The notes beneath the pieces are model-generated. The model worked only from the letters and a program-made list of their open reading frames with translations, was not told the DNA's origin and searched no databases. From Nodularia sphaerocarpa UHCC 0038 (GTDB taxonomy: Bacteria > Cyanobacteriota > Cyanobacteriia > Cyanobacteriales > Nostocaceae): DNA of 64,000 bases. Positions 16,168-25,593 of this stretch are shown one piece after another. Where the stretch lies: assembly GCF_022376295.1 (NCBI RefSeq), contig NZ_CP060140.1, positions 562,356 to 626,355 of the forward strand, given 5' to 3'. The position numbers and the translations under genes are program-made. Numbering within the stretch: position 1 is the stretch's first letter; the number at the start of each line of letters is the position of its first letter.

Positions 16168-17553
16168 TTAATTATTACTATTTTCCATTAAATGTCTGAG
16201 GATTAATTGACAAACATCGATAGCTTTGATTGATGAAGAGTCAAGCAAGTTAGTTTGTTGAGTAATCAATAAAGGTCCTTCATTAGTAGAAGTAGGAATA
16301 CAACCGTGAGATCCACGTACTAAGTCAGCATCTAAAGGAATCACATCCATCAAGTAACGAAAACCTAGTTGTTTTTTTAACAGTTTCAGGGCAATTTTTA
16401 AGTTAGGAAATTTAATTTGCGGGTCTAGGAACAGTTCTACAGGGTCATAACCTGGTTTACGATGAATATCTACTGTTCTGGCAAAATCAGGGGCGCGGTT
16501 ATCCTCTAGCCAGTAATAATAAGTAAACCACGCATCTGGTTGAGCTACTGCTACTAATTCTCCTGATCTAGGATGATTGAGATGTTGCTCTGGCTTGTTG
16601 GTTTCATCTAATACATAAGCAATTCCTGCGGTTTCTTCTAAGAGCGATCGCACCTTGGGAATATAAAATGGATCATTAACATAAACATGAGCAATTTGAT
16701 GGTCAGCAACTGCAAAGGCTTTACTCGCACCAGCATCTAAAATTTCTCTTCCCAGTTCTTCCCGCACACTCAGCAAACCATTTTCCCGCAGCATCCGATT
16801 TAAATGAATCGGTTTTGTCACTGATGTAATTCCATATTCTGACAAAACGATAACTTGAGCGCCACGATTTTCATAGTATTGAATCAAATCCCCACAAACT
16901 GCATCAATTTCTTGTAAATCTTCTGCTACTTTATTGACATCAGCACCATATTTTTGTAAGCAGTAGTCAAGATGTGGTAAATAGACGAGTGTCAGCGTGG
17001 GGTGACAATGTTTTTCTGTCCACTTTGCTGATTCTGCAATCCATTGGGTAGCCCGAATTGATGTCTTAGGTCCCCAGAAGTTGAATAGAGGAAACTGACC
17101 TAAGTGTTTTTGCAGTGATAAACGCAATTCTCCCGGTTGCGTATATATATCAGGGATTTTTCTCCCATCGGCTGGATACATCGGTCGGGGAGTGATGGCA
17201 TAATCTACTGAAGAGTACATATTATACCACCAAAATAAGTTGGCGCAGGTAAAGTTGGGATCTATTTCTTTGGCTATTTCCCAAATTTTGGGCGCTTGTA
17301 TGAGTTTGTTGGATTGTCTCCAAAATTTAACTTCACACTCGTCTCGGAAGTACCAACCATTACCGACTATTCCATGCTCTTTAGGTAGTTTTCCTGTGAG
17401 GTAGGTGGCTTGGGCTGTACAGGTAACTGCGGGTAATACGGGGTCTATGGGTGCTATTTTTCCTTGTTTTGCCCAATGGAAAAGGAAGGGGGTATGCTCA
17501 CCTATTAGGTTGGGTGTTAATCCTACTATGTTCAAAATTACAGTTTTTTTCAT
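16168..17553 (-). CDS. eboF: EboF: alkaline-phosphatase-superfamily (nucleotide pyrophosphatase-like) protein
   Basis: A 461-aa member of the type I phosphodiesterase/nucleotide pyrophosphatase fold. It keeps the region of the nucleophilic Thr (PAVTCTAQATYLTGKLPKEHG), a LPHLDYCLQKYG block and a late VRGSHG histidine. Several positions that bind the two metals in well-studied relatives look replaced: NIVGLT where a DGL motif is usual, and SEYGI where SDHG is usual. Its catalytic activity is therefore doubtful, or its metal set differs. The ebo operon is needed to move the scytonemin monomer to the periplasm in N. punctiforme. Here the gene follows eboE and precedes trpE. Confidence 0.9.
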   Translation of the reverse strand: MKKTVILNIVGLTPNLIGEHTPFLFHWAKQGKIAPIDPVLPAVTCTAQATYLTGKLPKEHGIVGNGWYFRDECEVKFWRQSNKLIQAPKIWEIAKEIDPNFTCANLFWWYNMYSSVDYAITPRPMYPADGRKIPDIYTQPGELRLSLQKHLGQFPLFNFWGPKTSIRATQWIAESAKWTEKHCHPTLTLVYLPHLDYCLQKYGADVNKVAEDLQEIDAVCGDLIQYYENRGAQVIVLSEYGITSVTKPIHLNRMLRENGLLSVREELGREILDAGASKAFAVADHQIAHVYVNDPFYIPKVRSLLEETAGIAYVLDETNKPEQHLNHPRSGELVAVAQPDAWFTYYYWLEDNRAPDFARTVDIHRKPGYDPVELFLDPQIKFPNLKIALKLLKKQLGFRYLMDVIPLDADLVRGSHGCIPTSTNEGPLLITQQTNLLDSSSIKAIDVCQLILRHLMENSNN

Positions 17554-17718
17554 AAGATTTTACGAACCGCCAAGTCGCCAAGTACGCCAAGAGAAGAAAG
17601 ATAAAATTTCACGACTGATTTAGGTAAGCTGAAAAACATTTAGTTTGCATATTCAAGTTACATTAAACTTTTGTGGGGTGGGCATCTTGCCCGCCCATAT
17701 TATGCAAGTTAAATGCGA

Positions 17719-18957
17719 TTAGCTTACTAATTGTTTGGTTAATAGTTTTGTTTGTACCCATTTGTACTCGCGCTCAATTGATGCGAGTAAGTCTAGTTTC
17801 ATTTGTTGGGGGAGGACTTCCCAAGTGTAGGTTTCAATTTCTAAATGGGTACAGGTTTGGTTGTCGCTCAGTAATTCTAGTACGGTGGTAATGTCGTCTT
17901 GAGTAGACTGCAATAGATGATAATCTCGGATGAAAATGGGTACGTGGAAATGAATCCGCCACTCACAAGCATTGGTGTTTTTTAGGTGTGGTAATGCGTT
18001 TTCTAAATCGGGATAGTGAATGAGTCTGTTATTTTCTTGACGAGCAATTACTTGATGTAAATATGTTGATTCAGCGAAAGGACGTAATCTTTCTTCTATT
18101 AGGCGACGTTGTTCTCTATCTTCTGAGAATTTCACCTGTAAAGCTGCACTAATCTGAATTTTACCAATCTGAATACCCGCAGCTTGAAATTTCTGGAAAA
18201 CTGCAATGGGATTTTCATACTCAACTGCAAAATGGCAGGTATCGTAACAAATCCGCACATGATTTAATAAATAATTTTCCGCAAGTGTTTGTGAAATTCC
18301 TAAATTCTTTACCAAATAAGCGCCACCAATGGGTAATAAATGCTTCTGAAAATAATTAACAACTTCATCTGCATTTTCAATTAATCCATCTGGTTCTGGT
18401 TCTAAATCTAGATGCAGTAGTTTCCCTTGCTGATGACGGATATCTACCATTTGCGCGACTACTTGGGCTATGTGGAGACTAGCACTATCCATTACTGATG
18501 CTTGAACAAGTTGATTTCCCTCATACCAAGGCTTGTAAGATAAAGGCAGTGTGGAAATACTTCCCTCTGTATGATTGGGTAATAATGCTGCTAAAATCTC
18601 TGTAAGTTTTAACGTATATTCCAACCGTTCCGGCTGAGTCCAATTTGGTGCATAAACTTGGTCTTTCACTACTTCTTGATGGAATTTACCATAAGGAAAA
18701 CCATTCAAAGTAAACACATATAAACCTTCCTCAGCTAACCAAGATTGAAACTCAGTTAAAGCTTCTCCTTCCAGCAATTCCCTAGCTGCAACTGCTGCTA
18801 AACGTAACCCAATACCAAAAGATTTCCCCGGTGCAACTCTGGCTTTCAGAGGTGGGATATACTGCTTTAAATTAGCAAAAACCTGATCCCATTCTTCCCC
18901 AGAATGAATATTAGTACAATAGGTTAAATCAAAATTATTATTACTACCTAACTTCAT
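17719..18957 (-). CDS. eboE: EboE: sugar phosphate isomerase/epimerase-like protein
   Basis: A 412-aa TIM-barrel protein of the xylose isomerase-like superfamily, named a metabolite traffic protein in the ebo system. Visible blocks are LTYCTNIHSGEEWDQVF at the N-terminus, YVFTLNGFPYGKFHQEVVKDQVYAPNW, LLHLDLEPEPDG, VRICYDTCHFAVEYE and IHFHVPIF, with acidic and His residues in places that bind metal in related isomerases. No substrate is known. It lies 93 nt downstream of the aroB-type gene and 165 nt upstream of eboF, with a GTGGGCATCTTGCCCGCC hairpin repeat at about 17677-17695 in the latter gap. Confidence 0.92.
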   Translation of the reverse strand: MKLGSNNNFDLTYCTNIHSGEEWDQVFANLKQYIPPLKARVAPGKSFGIGLRLAAVAARELLEGEALTEFQSWLAEEGLYVFTLNGFPYGKFHQEVVKDQVYAPNWTQPERLEYTLKLTEILAALLPNHTEGSISTLPLSYKPWYEGNQLVQASVMDSASLHIAQVVAQMVDIRHQQGKLLHLDLEPEPDGLIENADEVVNYFQKHLLPIGGAYLVKNLGISQTLAENYLLNHVRICYDTCHFAVEYENPIAVFQKFQAAGIQIGKIQISAALQVKFSEDREQRRLIEERLRPFAESTYLHQVIARQENNRLIHYPDLENALPHLKNTNACEWRIHFHVPIFIRDYHLLQSTQDDITTVLELLSDNQTCTHLEIETYTWEVLPQQMKLDLLASIEREYKWVQTKLLTKQLVS

Positions 18958-19050
18958 TTACTTATCCAGAACAATGAGTAAAAACAGCACGAAAAAACAT
19001 AACATACATCTAATCTTCATCGGCGTTTATCAGCGTTCATCTGCGTTTGA

Positions 19051-20259
19051 TTATTGACTTTTAAAAAACACCTGTAACTGCAAAATTGCTTGTTTATATA
19101 AAGACAAATCAACCTCGTGAACCTCAATACCCTTGCCAATACCTTGCAACAGTGTCAAAGTCAACTTTCCACCCAAATGTTCTTGAAACTCAGTCAAACC
19201 ACGAAATAAACACCGGGGATGTTCTGGGTGTGATAACTCTTCAGCTAGTTCTGGCACATATAAAGTAAACCCCAGTGCATTCAGTGTATTTAATATTGTT
19301 TGCAAATCTGATAAACACAGCATTCCTAGAAGATAGGAATAAGTGCTATCCAAAGCAATACCAATGGCTACAGCTTCCCCATGACGTAAACTATAGTTAG
19401 TTAAATGCTCTAATTTATGAGCCGCCCAATGTCCAAAATCTAGGGGACGAGATGAACCCATTTCAAAAGCATCACCACTATTAGCAATATGTTCTAGATG
19501 TAATTGAGCGCAACGATAAATTAGCTGTTGCATACTCTCCATTTCTCGATGGACGAGTGCGGCACTTTCGGTATGAATAAAATTAAAAAAATCAGCATCT
19601 TTAATTAGTGCTACTTTTAGCGCTTCGGCAATTCCAGAACGCCAGTCACGCTCATCTAAAGTTGTTAAGAAAGCACAGTCATTAATCACTGCATAAGGTG
19701 GCGCAAATGTACCGATAAAATTCTTTTTACCAAAGGCATTAATCCCGTTTTTTACCCCCACACCGGAATCATTTTGTGCTAATACTGTTGTGGGAATCCG
19801 AATTAACCTAATTCCTCGATGAGCAGTAGCGGCTGCATATCCTACTAAATCCAATACAGCACCACCGCCGATAGCCAATAAGTAGGAGTGGCGACATAAA
19901 CCTGCTGTATCTACAATCTGATGAATTTGCTTTACTAACCCGTGATCATTTTTTGCAGCTTCGCCACCGGGAACTATTATCGGTTCCACAGCGAGATTTA
20001 ATGTTTCTGCATAAAATTTGGTGTAGGTTTCTAATTGCTGAATTAATGTGGGTTGAAATTGCAATAATCCTGCATCTACAACTGCTACTATTTTCTTGGG
20101 CTTTTTCTCTTCATCGGCTGTAATTACTTGGGCTAAGGTAGGATTTCTTAAATCAAATAAGTTTTTAGTGAAGTAAACTTCATAGTTAAAGCTAACTGAG
20201 ACATGTTGATTGATTGATAGCTGAGAAAATTCGGTTTTTTGGCGAAAATTTATTACCAT
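19051..20259 (-). CDS. aroB: 3-dehydroquinate synthase-family protein (AroB/EboD type) of the scytonemin run
   Basis: A 402-aa sugar phosphate cyclase. It shows the NAD- and metal-binding features of the family: VPGGEAAKND, AIGGGAVLDLVGYAAATAHRG, RIPTTVLAQNDSGVGVKNGIN, GTFAPPYAVINDC, SGIAEALKVALIKD, and the His metal ligands in LDFGHWAAHKLE and LRHGEAVAIGIA. It is 40-50 residues longer than housekeeping AroB. By position it matches aroB of the N. punctiforme scytonemin cluster, and it also occupies the eboD slot between eboC and eboE. Substitutions such as NDSGVG where AroB usually has DSSVGGK suggest it may make a product other than 3-dehydroquinate. The start overlaps the dsbA stop by 7 nt. 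Confidence 0.88.
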   Translation of the reverse strand: MVINFRQKTEFSQLSINQHVSVSFNYEVYFTKNLFDLRNPTLAQVITADEEKKPKKIVAVVDAGLLQFQPTLIQQLETYTKFYAETLNLAVEPIIVPGGEAAKNDHGLVKQIHQIVDTAGLCRHSYLLAIGGGAVLDLVGYAAATAHRGIRLIRIPTTVLAQNDSGVGVKNGINAFGKKNFIGTFAPPYAVINDCAFLTTLDERDWRSGIAEALKVALIKDADFFNFIHTESAALVHREMESMQQLIYRCAQLHLEHIANSGDAFEMGSSRPLDFGHWAAHKLEHLTNYSLRHGEAVAIGIALDSTYSYLLGMLCLSDLQTILNTLNALGFTLYVPELAEELSHPEHPRCLFRGLTEFQEHLGGKLTLTLLQGIGKGIEVHEVDLSLYKQAILQLQVFFKSQ

Positions 20260-20900
20260 TGTTTTGTTAATACTTCTATAAATTTAGCCCGATTTAAGGC
20301 GCGAACAAATACATTTATTGACTGAGAACCGTCTACTTTGACTTTGTTGTTAAACATGAAAGTCGGCACGCTATTAATACCATTTAACCGAGCAAATGTC
20401 GATTCAGCTATCACTGCCTCAACCGCATTATTATCAGTTAATTTCAGTCGTAAATTATTCTCATCCATTTGGTAGTTTTTCCCAATGGCAACCAAAACTT
20501 CAATATCACCGAGGTTCAACCCGTCTTCAAAGTAAGCTTGATAAATGGATTCTACAATGTTATTACTGATTTCTGCTGGTGCAATGTTAATCAGGATATG
20601 AGCAAGTTGAGTATTCACAGCTAAACGAATTTTATCAAAGTTTAGCTGCACTCCAGCTACTTCACCTGCCTGTCGTGTATAATCAAACATTTGCTGGAGT
20701 TGTGCTGAACTAATTCCTTTTCTTTCTTTCATGAAGCTGCGAAATTCATATCCCTCTGGAGGAATGGTATTATCTAGTAAAAAAGGATGCCAGCGAATAT
20801 TTACTGCTTCTCCTTCCCATTGTGCAAGTGCATCAAAAAGGTGTTTTTTTCCAATTCTGCACCAGGGACAAACAGTATCGTGAAAGATGTCAATCAGCAT
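20253..20900 (-). CDS. dsbA: DsbA family (FrnE-like) thioredoxin-fold oxidoreductase
   Basis: A 215-aa DSBA-type protein with the active site CPWC near residue 12 (FHDTVCPWCRIGKKHL) and the cis-Pro region NSVPTFMFNNKVKVDG near the C-terminus. The helical insertion typical of FrnE-like members lies between. There is no signal peptide, so it is probably cytoplasmic, unlike true periplasmic DsbA. The gene is a constant member of scytonemin clusters, called dsbA there. Its role is unknown; a redox or isomerase role on pathway intermediates has been suggested. It overlaps the aroB-type gene by 7 nt, which points to coupled translation. Confidence 0.92.
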   Translation of the reverse strand: MLIDIFHDTVCPWCRIGKKHLFDALAQWEGEAVNIRWHPFLLDNTIPPEGYEFRSFMKERKGISSAQLQQMFDYTRQAGEVAGVQLNFDKIRLAVNTQLAHILINIAPAEISNNIVESIYQAYFEDGLNLGDIEVLVAIGKNYQMDENNLRLKLTDNNAVEAVIAESTFARLNGINSVPTFMFNNKVKVDGSQSINVFVRALNRAKFIEVLTKQW

Positions 20901-20993
20901 GGTTTTTTTTGATTGAAATTAGGTGTTGCTAATTGAAGATATGAGTTTTGGCACGCAGAGGCGCAGAGGCGCAGAGAGTTAGAGTTGAGTATA

Positions 20994-21929
20994 TTATCGT
21001 TGTGCATCTGTGTTTAGCTGTGGTTGAAAATCTCTTTGATTCTCTTTTGAGGAAAAATTTTGTATGGATTGTACTAAATAGTTATTTTTTGCTCCCAGAA
21101 ATTCTTGAGCTTTTTCAAATTCTTTGATTAATGCACTTCGGTCTTTTTTTGACACTAGCATTGCCAAGCGGCTGTAGGTATTAGCTAAAGAGTTAATTGC
21201 TTGACTTCGCTCTTCTGTGGCGAGGATTATATCAATGCATAAGTTAGGGTTTTGGGCAAACAAACGCTGGACAATTTCAATTTCTTGACGATAGCTAGGT
21301 GTTGACATAGATAAACTACGTTCTATATCAATTTCAGATTGTGTCAAGAACACACCAAGACTAAATCTAGAAAAATGCTGCGTTGCTTGCACAATTACCA
21401 TCATTTTATCATGTTCTTCTGGAGTGCAGGTGATGAGTTCTCCTCCCTGATTTTTAATTAAGTTTAATAACCATTGAAATGCATCATCTTTTCTACCTGG
21501 GCATACTACTACTTTTTGTCCCCAAAAGGATTTGATATCTGGCCCAAACATCGGATGTAATCCCATTACGGGGCCTGAATGATGTTCCAGCATGGCTTGA
21601 GTAGAATGAGTTTTGATACTGGTAATATCGCACAATGCTGTATTTGGAGACAGGTATTGAGATGCACGTTTAATCACCTCAATAGTCCGTGCAATGGGAA
21701 CACTAACTAAGACTAATTCTGCCTGAGTTAACAGTTTATCTGCATACATCCAATCCTCTTGTTCGAGAATACTAACGCTGTTCCCTACAGCCGAAAGTTG
21801 CTCTCTAAATAATTTTCCCATCCGCCCAAGTCCACCGATAATCGTAATCTTTCGGTTTCGACTATGATTTACTGACACAGACTCAGGCGGGAGTTTTTGA
21901 TGGCTTTTTTTAAGCTGTTCTGGGATCAT
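20994..21929 (-). CDS. tyrA: Prephenate dehydrogenase
   Basis: Oxidatively decarboxylates prephenate to 4-hydroxyphenylpyruvate, the second substrate of ScyA. The 311-aa protein has the NAD-binding motif IIGGLGRMGKLF at about residue 31, the LVSVPIART block, GLHPMFGPDIKSFWGQKVVVCPGR around the substrate site and VQATQHFSRFSLG. It resembles the dehydrogenase half of the T-protein but has no chorismate mutase domain. It starts 4 nt after the glycosyltransferase gene and is followed by dsbA, as in the N. punctiforme scytonemin cluster. Confidence 0.93.
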   Translation of the reverse strand: MIPEQLKKSHQKLPPESVSVNHSRNRKITIIGGLGRMGKLFREQLSAVGNSVSILEQEDWMYADKLLTQAELVLVSVPIARTIEVIKRASQYLSPNTALCDITSIKTHSTQAMLEHHSGPVMGLHPMFGPDIKSFWGQKVVVCPGRKDDAFQWLLNLIKNQGGELITCTPEEHDKMMVIVQATQHFSRFSLGVFLTQSEIDIERSLSMSTPSYRQEIEIVQRLFAQNPNLCIDIILATEERSQAINSLANTYSRLAMLVSKKDRSALIKEFEKAQEFLGAKNNYLVQSIQNFSSKENQRDFQPQLNTDAQR

Positions 21930-21933
21930 ATTT

Positions 21934-23223
21934 TCAATTTTCCAGAAGTGATTTTTTAGAAGTCAATTTGTGGAGAATCTCGAAAGTTAATTCCCGTTTA
22001 GATGTGATATCAGAGAATAGCTCTTCATAGCGGCTCAAAGCTTGCTCAAAGGAATATTTTTCTATGGCAAATTTTCTACCATTTTCACCTAGCTGTGCTG
22101 CTAAAGTCGGATTTTTATATAATTTCAGGACTGCATTTGCCAAATCTTCAGGTGATTCTGGATGTACAACTATACCACCGCCACTGAGTTGAATTACTTC
22201 AGCCGCAGTGCCATTTTTCGGGACTGAACCTACTATTGGGCTACCACTGGCTAATAGTAATGGTATTTTTGAAGGCATATTAAATGAAATTACATTGTGC
22301 TTCTGCACAATTAACCCAATATCTGCTGATGCTAACATTTGCGGTAGTTTTTCTCGTGGTTGCAAGGGCAGTAACAATACATTATCTGCACCACAAGTCA
22401 AACAATATTTCTGCAATCTTTTTAATGCTTTTGATTCACCAACAATTACAAAGACTATTTCTTTAATGTGACGCAAACGAACTGCTGTTTCTACTACTGT
22501 TTCTAGTCCTTGTGTCAGTGCAATGTTGCCTGAATAAAGTACGACAAATTTACCATCTAGTTGATGTTCTAATCTCCAGGAGCTATTTTTATTGGCTAAA
22601 GGACAGATGAAATTTATGTTAACCCAATTGGGAATACAAACTATTTTTTTATTCGGCACTCCTTTGTTAACTAAATTCTCTCTAAATCCTTCACTAATGA
22701 TGCTAATAGTTTGTGCATTTCGATAGGCAAATTTTTCGAGGAATGTTAGCGATCGCATCATCCACTTGCTTTTAATTAGCCCGATACATGAGGCGGCTTC
22801 TGGAAGAATATCTTGCACATTCAGCACTACTGGGCAGTTATATAGCCAACTGAGCAAACTAGCAGGTAAAGAAACCAATAGCGGTGGAACTGTTAAGAGA
22901 ATTACATCTGGTCGTTGTCCTTTCAGGGCTTGTGGTAAACTCGTAAAAATGAAGCTCAACTCTAACAGTAACCGATCTAGAAGGTTGGGTTTGGATTTAA
23001 TTCGCAGATAGCTGCGCTGAATGGTGACACCATTTTTTTCTTCGGTTAAATACCATTTACCTTGATATTCATCGTAAATTTGGCGCTGAGGATAATTAGG
23101 CATTCCTGTAATTACCCGGACTTGATGACCTTGCTCTACTAGCCCTTCTGCTAGTTCAGTCATTAAAGGGGCAATTCCAATTGGCTCTGGATAATAGTTG
23201 TAAGAATAAATTAAAATATGCAT
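21934..23223 (-). CDS. Glycosyltransferase family 4 protein (WcaI-like) of the scytonemin cluster
   Basis: A 429-aa GT-B glycosyltransferase. N-terminal acceptor domain begins MHILIYSYNYYPEPIGIAPL with TGMPNYPQ; the C-terminal domain has VVLYSGNIALTQGLETVVET, VIVGESKALKRLQKY and the donor-site stretch PSKIPLLLASGSPIVGSV. The shape matches colanic-acid-type WcaI transferases. A homologous gene lies at this place in the N. punctiforme scytonemin cluster. It could add sugar to a scytonemin form or to the sheath polysaccharide in which the pigment accumulates; neither is shown here. It sits between eboC and tyrA, 4 nt from tyrA. Confidence 0.9.
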   Translation of the reverse strand: MHILIYSYNYYPEPIGIAPLMTELAEGLVEQGHQVRVITGMPNYPQRQIYDEYQGKWYLTEEKNGVTIQRSYLRIKSKPNLLDRLLLELSFIFTSLPQALKGQRPDVILLTVPPLLVSLPASLLSWLYNCPVVLNVQDILPEAASCIGLIKSKWMMRSLTFLEKFAYRNAQTISIISEGFRENLVNKGVPNKKIVCIPNWVNINFICPLANKNSSWRLEHQLDGKFVVLYSGNIALTQGLETVVETAVRLRHIKEIVFVIVGESKALKRLQKYCLTCGADNVLLLPLQPREKLPQMLASADIGLIVQKHNVISFNMPSKIPLLLASGSPIVGSVPKNGTAAEVIQLSGGGIVVHPESPEDLANAVLKLYKNPTLAAQLGENGRKFAIEKYSFEQALSRYEELFSDITSKRELTFEILHKLTSKKSLLEN

Positions 23224-23363
23224 GAGATAATGTTGGCTTGGTTGAAATAATTTCTAGACTTTTTGCAAAATTTCCAGAGTTGGATGATTAAACGCCGATG
23301 AACGCCGATAAACGCCGATGAAGATATTTATGCAAGATGTCTAATATATGGAAGTAAATGCTT

Positions 23364-24284
23364 TTAGGTTACTGCAAAGATTTGTGCTAGTTTTATGGAA
23401 ATCGGCAGCAGGCTTAAGGCTATTAGCCCTGATGTCCAACCAGCAAATCCCGCAACTATGCTAGTATCTAAGATGATTAGTGATAGTATGCCTGCTTTAA
23501 CTGCGAAGCGGATCTGTTCTGGGGTGGGTTCGTGTACAGCTTTGATAAAAGGTAATAATACCTGCATTGTGAAGAATATCAGAAATGGTAATGCTGTGAA
23601 GATTTGATAGTTTGTTAATAGTCCCAGTCCTAAAAGCATGATGATAACTATGATTATCAGTAATAGGGCTATTACCCCTGTACTGACTTTGGCTCCATGT
23701 ACTTCGCCTCGACTGAGAAGGGTGATGGCTGCAATGTAAACTATGGGAATTAAGGCTAAAAACCAATATTCTCCTACTGTCGCCGGTACGACACTCACGC
23801 CTAACAATAAGTTACCTCCACGACAAATTCCCATGTTTATTGGGCCGAAAATTTGATGATGTTTCCCGAAGGCGTTATAACATAAGGCTGCTAGGGCGAT
23901 GCTCAAAGCTAGAATGGTGCTTAACCAAGAGATTTGAGAGGCTGCTACTATACCTATACTCAATAGCCAACTTCCTAGTAAGGTGGCGACTCCCTGAGAT
24001 GCTCTACCACTGGGTATCGGTCTTTCTGGTCGTTCTTGAGTGTCTAGTTCTGTGTCAAATACATCATTAAATACGATACCTCCGCCATATAAGCCTGTGG
24101 TGGCGAGTAGTAACCATGCTAGGGGGATGAGATTTATCTGCCATCCGCTAGTGGGATTGTTGATAATATACTGGGATGCGGCAAAGCCAGCTAGGATATC
24201 TGCCCAGGCTGTTACTATGTTGGCTGGGCGCATTAATTGTAAATATGCCCACAGGCGATGGGGTTTTAATATTGCGGTGTTCAT
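23364..24284 (-). CDS. eboC: EboC: UbiA-like prenyltransferase family membrane protein
   Basis: A 306-aa integral membrane protein with about eight hydrophobic helices. The first aspartate-rich motif of UbiA enzymes, NDVFDTELD at about residue 73, is intact. The place of the second motif (DxxxD after helix 6) reads SRGEVHGAKVSTG and lacks the paired aspartates. Typical UbiA proteins prenylate aromatic acceptors. EboC is part of the ebo set linked to export of the scytonemin monomer and may bind a lipid carrier. It is 337 nt downstream of eboB; that gap is filled by repeats. Confidence 0.92.
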   Translation of the reverse strand: MNTAILKPHRLWAYLQLMRPANIVTAWADILAGFAASQYIINNPTSGWQINLIPLAWLLLATTGLYGGGIVFNDVFDTELDTQERPERPIPSGRASQGVATLLGSWLLSIGIVAASQISWLSTILALSIALAALCYNAFGKHHQIFGPINMGICRGGNLLLGVSVVPATVGEYWFLALIPIVYIAAITLLSRGEVHGAKVSTGVIALLLIIIVIIMLLGLGLLTNYQIFTALPFLIFFTMQVLLPFIKAVHEPTPEQIRFAVKAGILSLIILDTSIVAGFAGWTSGLIALSLLPISIKLAQIFAVT

Positions 24285-24621
24285 TTTTATATACCTGGGG
24301 AGTAGGGAGTGGGGAGTGGGGAGTGGGTTAAAACCCGAATGGTGTCTAAGTTTGATGATCTGTTTATGTCTTAACTTCCTTGGCGATTGCTATACAGCAC
24401 TTTTCGTTGTTATGAGGTAGAAAAACCCCACCCCCAACCCCCTCCCCGCCAGCGAGGAGGGGGCTATGATGTACCTTATATATTTGGAAACTGCTGTATC
24501 TTCATGAAGCAGGTTTGGTGCTGGTGCAATCATTTTTTATTTAAGAGGAACGAACCGCAAAGTACGCAAAGTACGCGAAGAAAGGAAGAAAGAAGAAATT
24601 TGGGCGTACTCTGATGCTTTT
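24285..24621. repeat. Repeat-rich spacer between eboB and eboC
   Basis: Contains GGGAGTG heptamers (24297-24327), a CCCCACCCCCAACCCCCTCCCC / GAGGAGGGGG hairpin repeat (24424-24466) and an AAGTACGCAAAGTACGC repeat (24555-24580). No gene is seen. The elements belong to families found elsewhere in the window. Confidence 0.65.
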
Positions 24622-25527
24622 TTACTCTATTAGTGCGTATTCACGGCTGGTTTCTATTAGTGGTTCTTGTCCGCGTAATACGGAGTTATCGTTGAAAGTT
24701 TGTCTCTGATCTATGGGTTGGGGATTTAGCCAATGGGATTCTTTGATTTGTCCACTTTGGCTGTAAGCTGCAAGGGCATTTTGATAACACACTGCTCTCA
24801 CATCTTCTGGGGAAATTCCCCTTTCTAGCATTAGTTGGGCGGTTTTGGGTACGGCTAAAGGATCACTGACTCCCCAATCTGCACTACTGTCTACGATGAT
24901 GCGATTAGTGCCATAATGACGGACAATTTCTACCATGCGGGCGTTCCCCATTTTTGTGTGGGGGTATATTGTGAATGCTGCCCAAAAGCCCCGTTCTAAG
25001 ACTTCTTCTACTGTTTCTTCGTTGTTATGGTCTACGATTACCTGGGATGGAGCTAAACCATGTTCAATACAGACATCCATACTGCGACCTGTACCCGCTT
25101 TTTTGTCGCGGTGGGGTGTATGAATCATCACTAACATATTCAGTTCTTTGGCTAGTTCTAGTTGGAGACGGAAGTATTTATCTTCGGCTGGGGTCATGTC
25201 ATCGTAGCCAATTTCACCGATCGCCACTACACCTTCTTTACAAGCATACAGGGGCAATAGTTCCATGACTTGTTCTGCTAGGGCTTCGTTATTGGCTTCT
25301 TTGGAGTTTAACCCTATTGTGCAGTAATGCTTAATGCCAAACTGTGCCGCCCGGAATCTCTCCCAACCTACTAAGCTGCTGAAATAATCCTGGAATGAAC
25401 CAATATTGGTGCGGGGTTGTCCTAACCAAAAGGCTGGTTCAATGACTGCAACTATACCTGATTCGCGCATTCTTTGATAATCGTCGGTTGTGCGCGAACT
25501 CATATGAATGTGGGGATCAATAAACAT
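24622..25527 (-). CDS. eboB: EboB: TatD family metal-dependent hydrolase
   Basis: A 301-aa TIM-barrel amidohydrolase of the TatD class. Metal-binding signatures are present: DPHIHMSS at the N-terminus, AIGEIGYDD with the bridging Glu at about 142, VMIHTPHRDK, VDHNNEE and IVDSSADWG. So the site looks active, unlike that of EboF. TatD enzymes are nucleases or phosphoesterases, but the substrate of EboB is unknown. It follows eboA by 66 nt. The ebo set is required for scytonemin monomer transfer to the periplasm in N. punctiforme. Confidence 0.92.
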   Translation of the reverse strand: MFIDPHIHMSSRTTDDYQRMRESGIVAVIEPAFWLGQPRTNIGSFQDYFSSLVGWERFRAAQFGIKHYCTIGLNSKEANNEALAEQVMELLPLYACKEGVVAIGEIGYDDMTPAEDKYFRLQLELAKELNMLVMIHTPHRDKKAGTGRSMDVCIEHGLAPSQVIVDHNNEETVEEVLERGFWAAFTIYPHTKMGNARMVEIVRHYGTNRIIVDSSADWGVSDPLAVPKTAQLMLERGISPEDVRAVCYQNALAAYSQSGQIKESHWLNPQPIDQRQTFNDNSVLRGQEPLIETSREYALIE

Positions 25528-25593
25528 GATTTTATTAGTGTTAATACGGTGATGTATGATTTGTGGGGTTATTTTTAATTCTGTAATTATAAG

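Noticed and set aside
24040..24420. Open frames antisense to eboC
   Set aside because: No start signals or similarity; eboC coding on the minus strand is certain.
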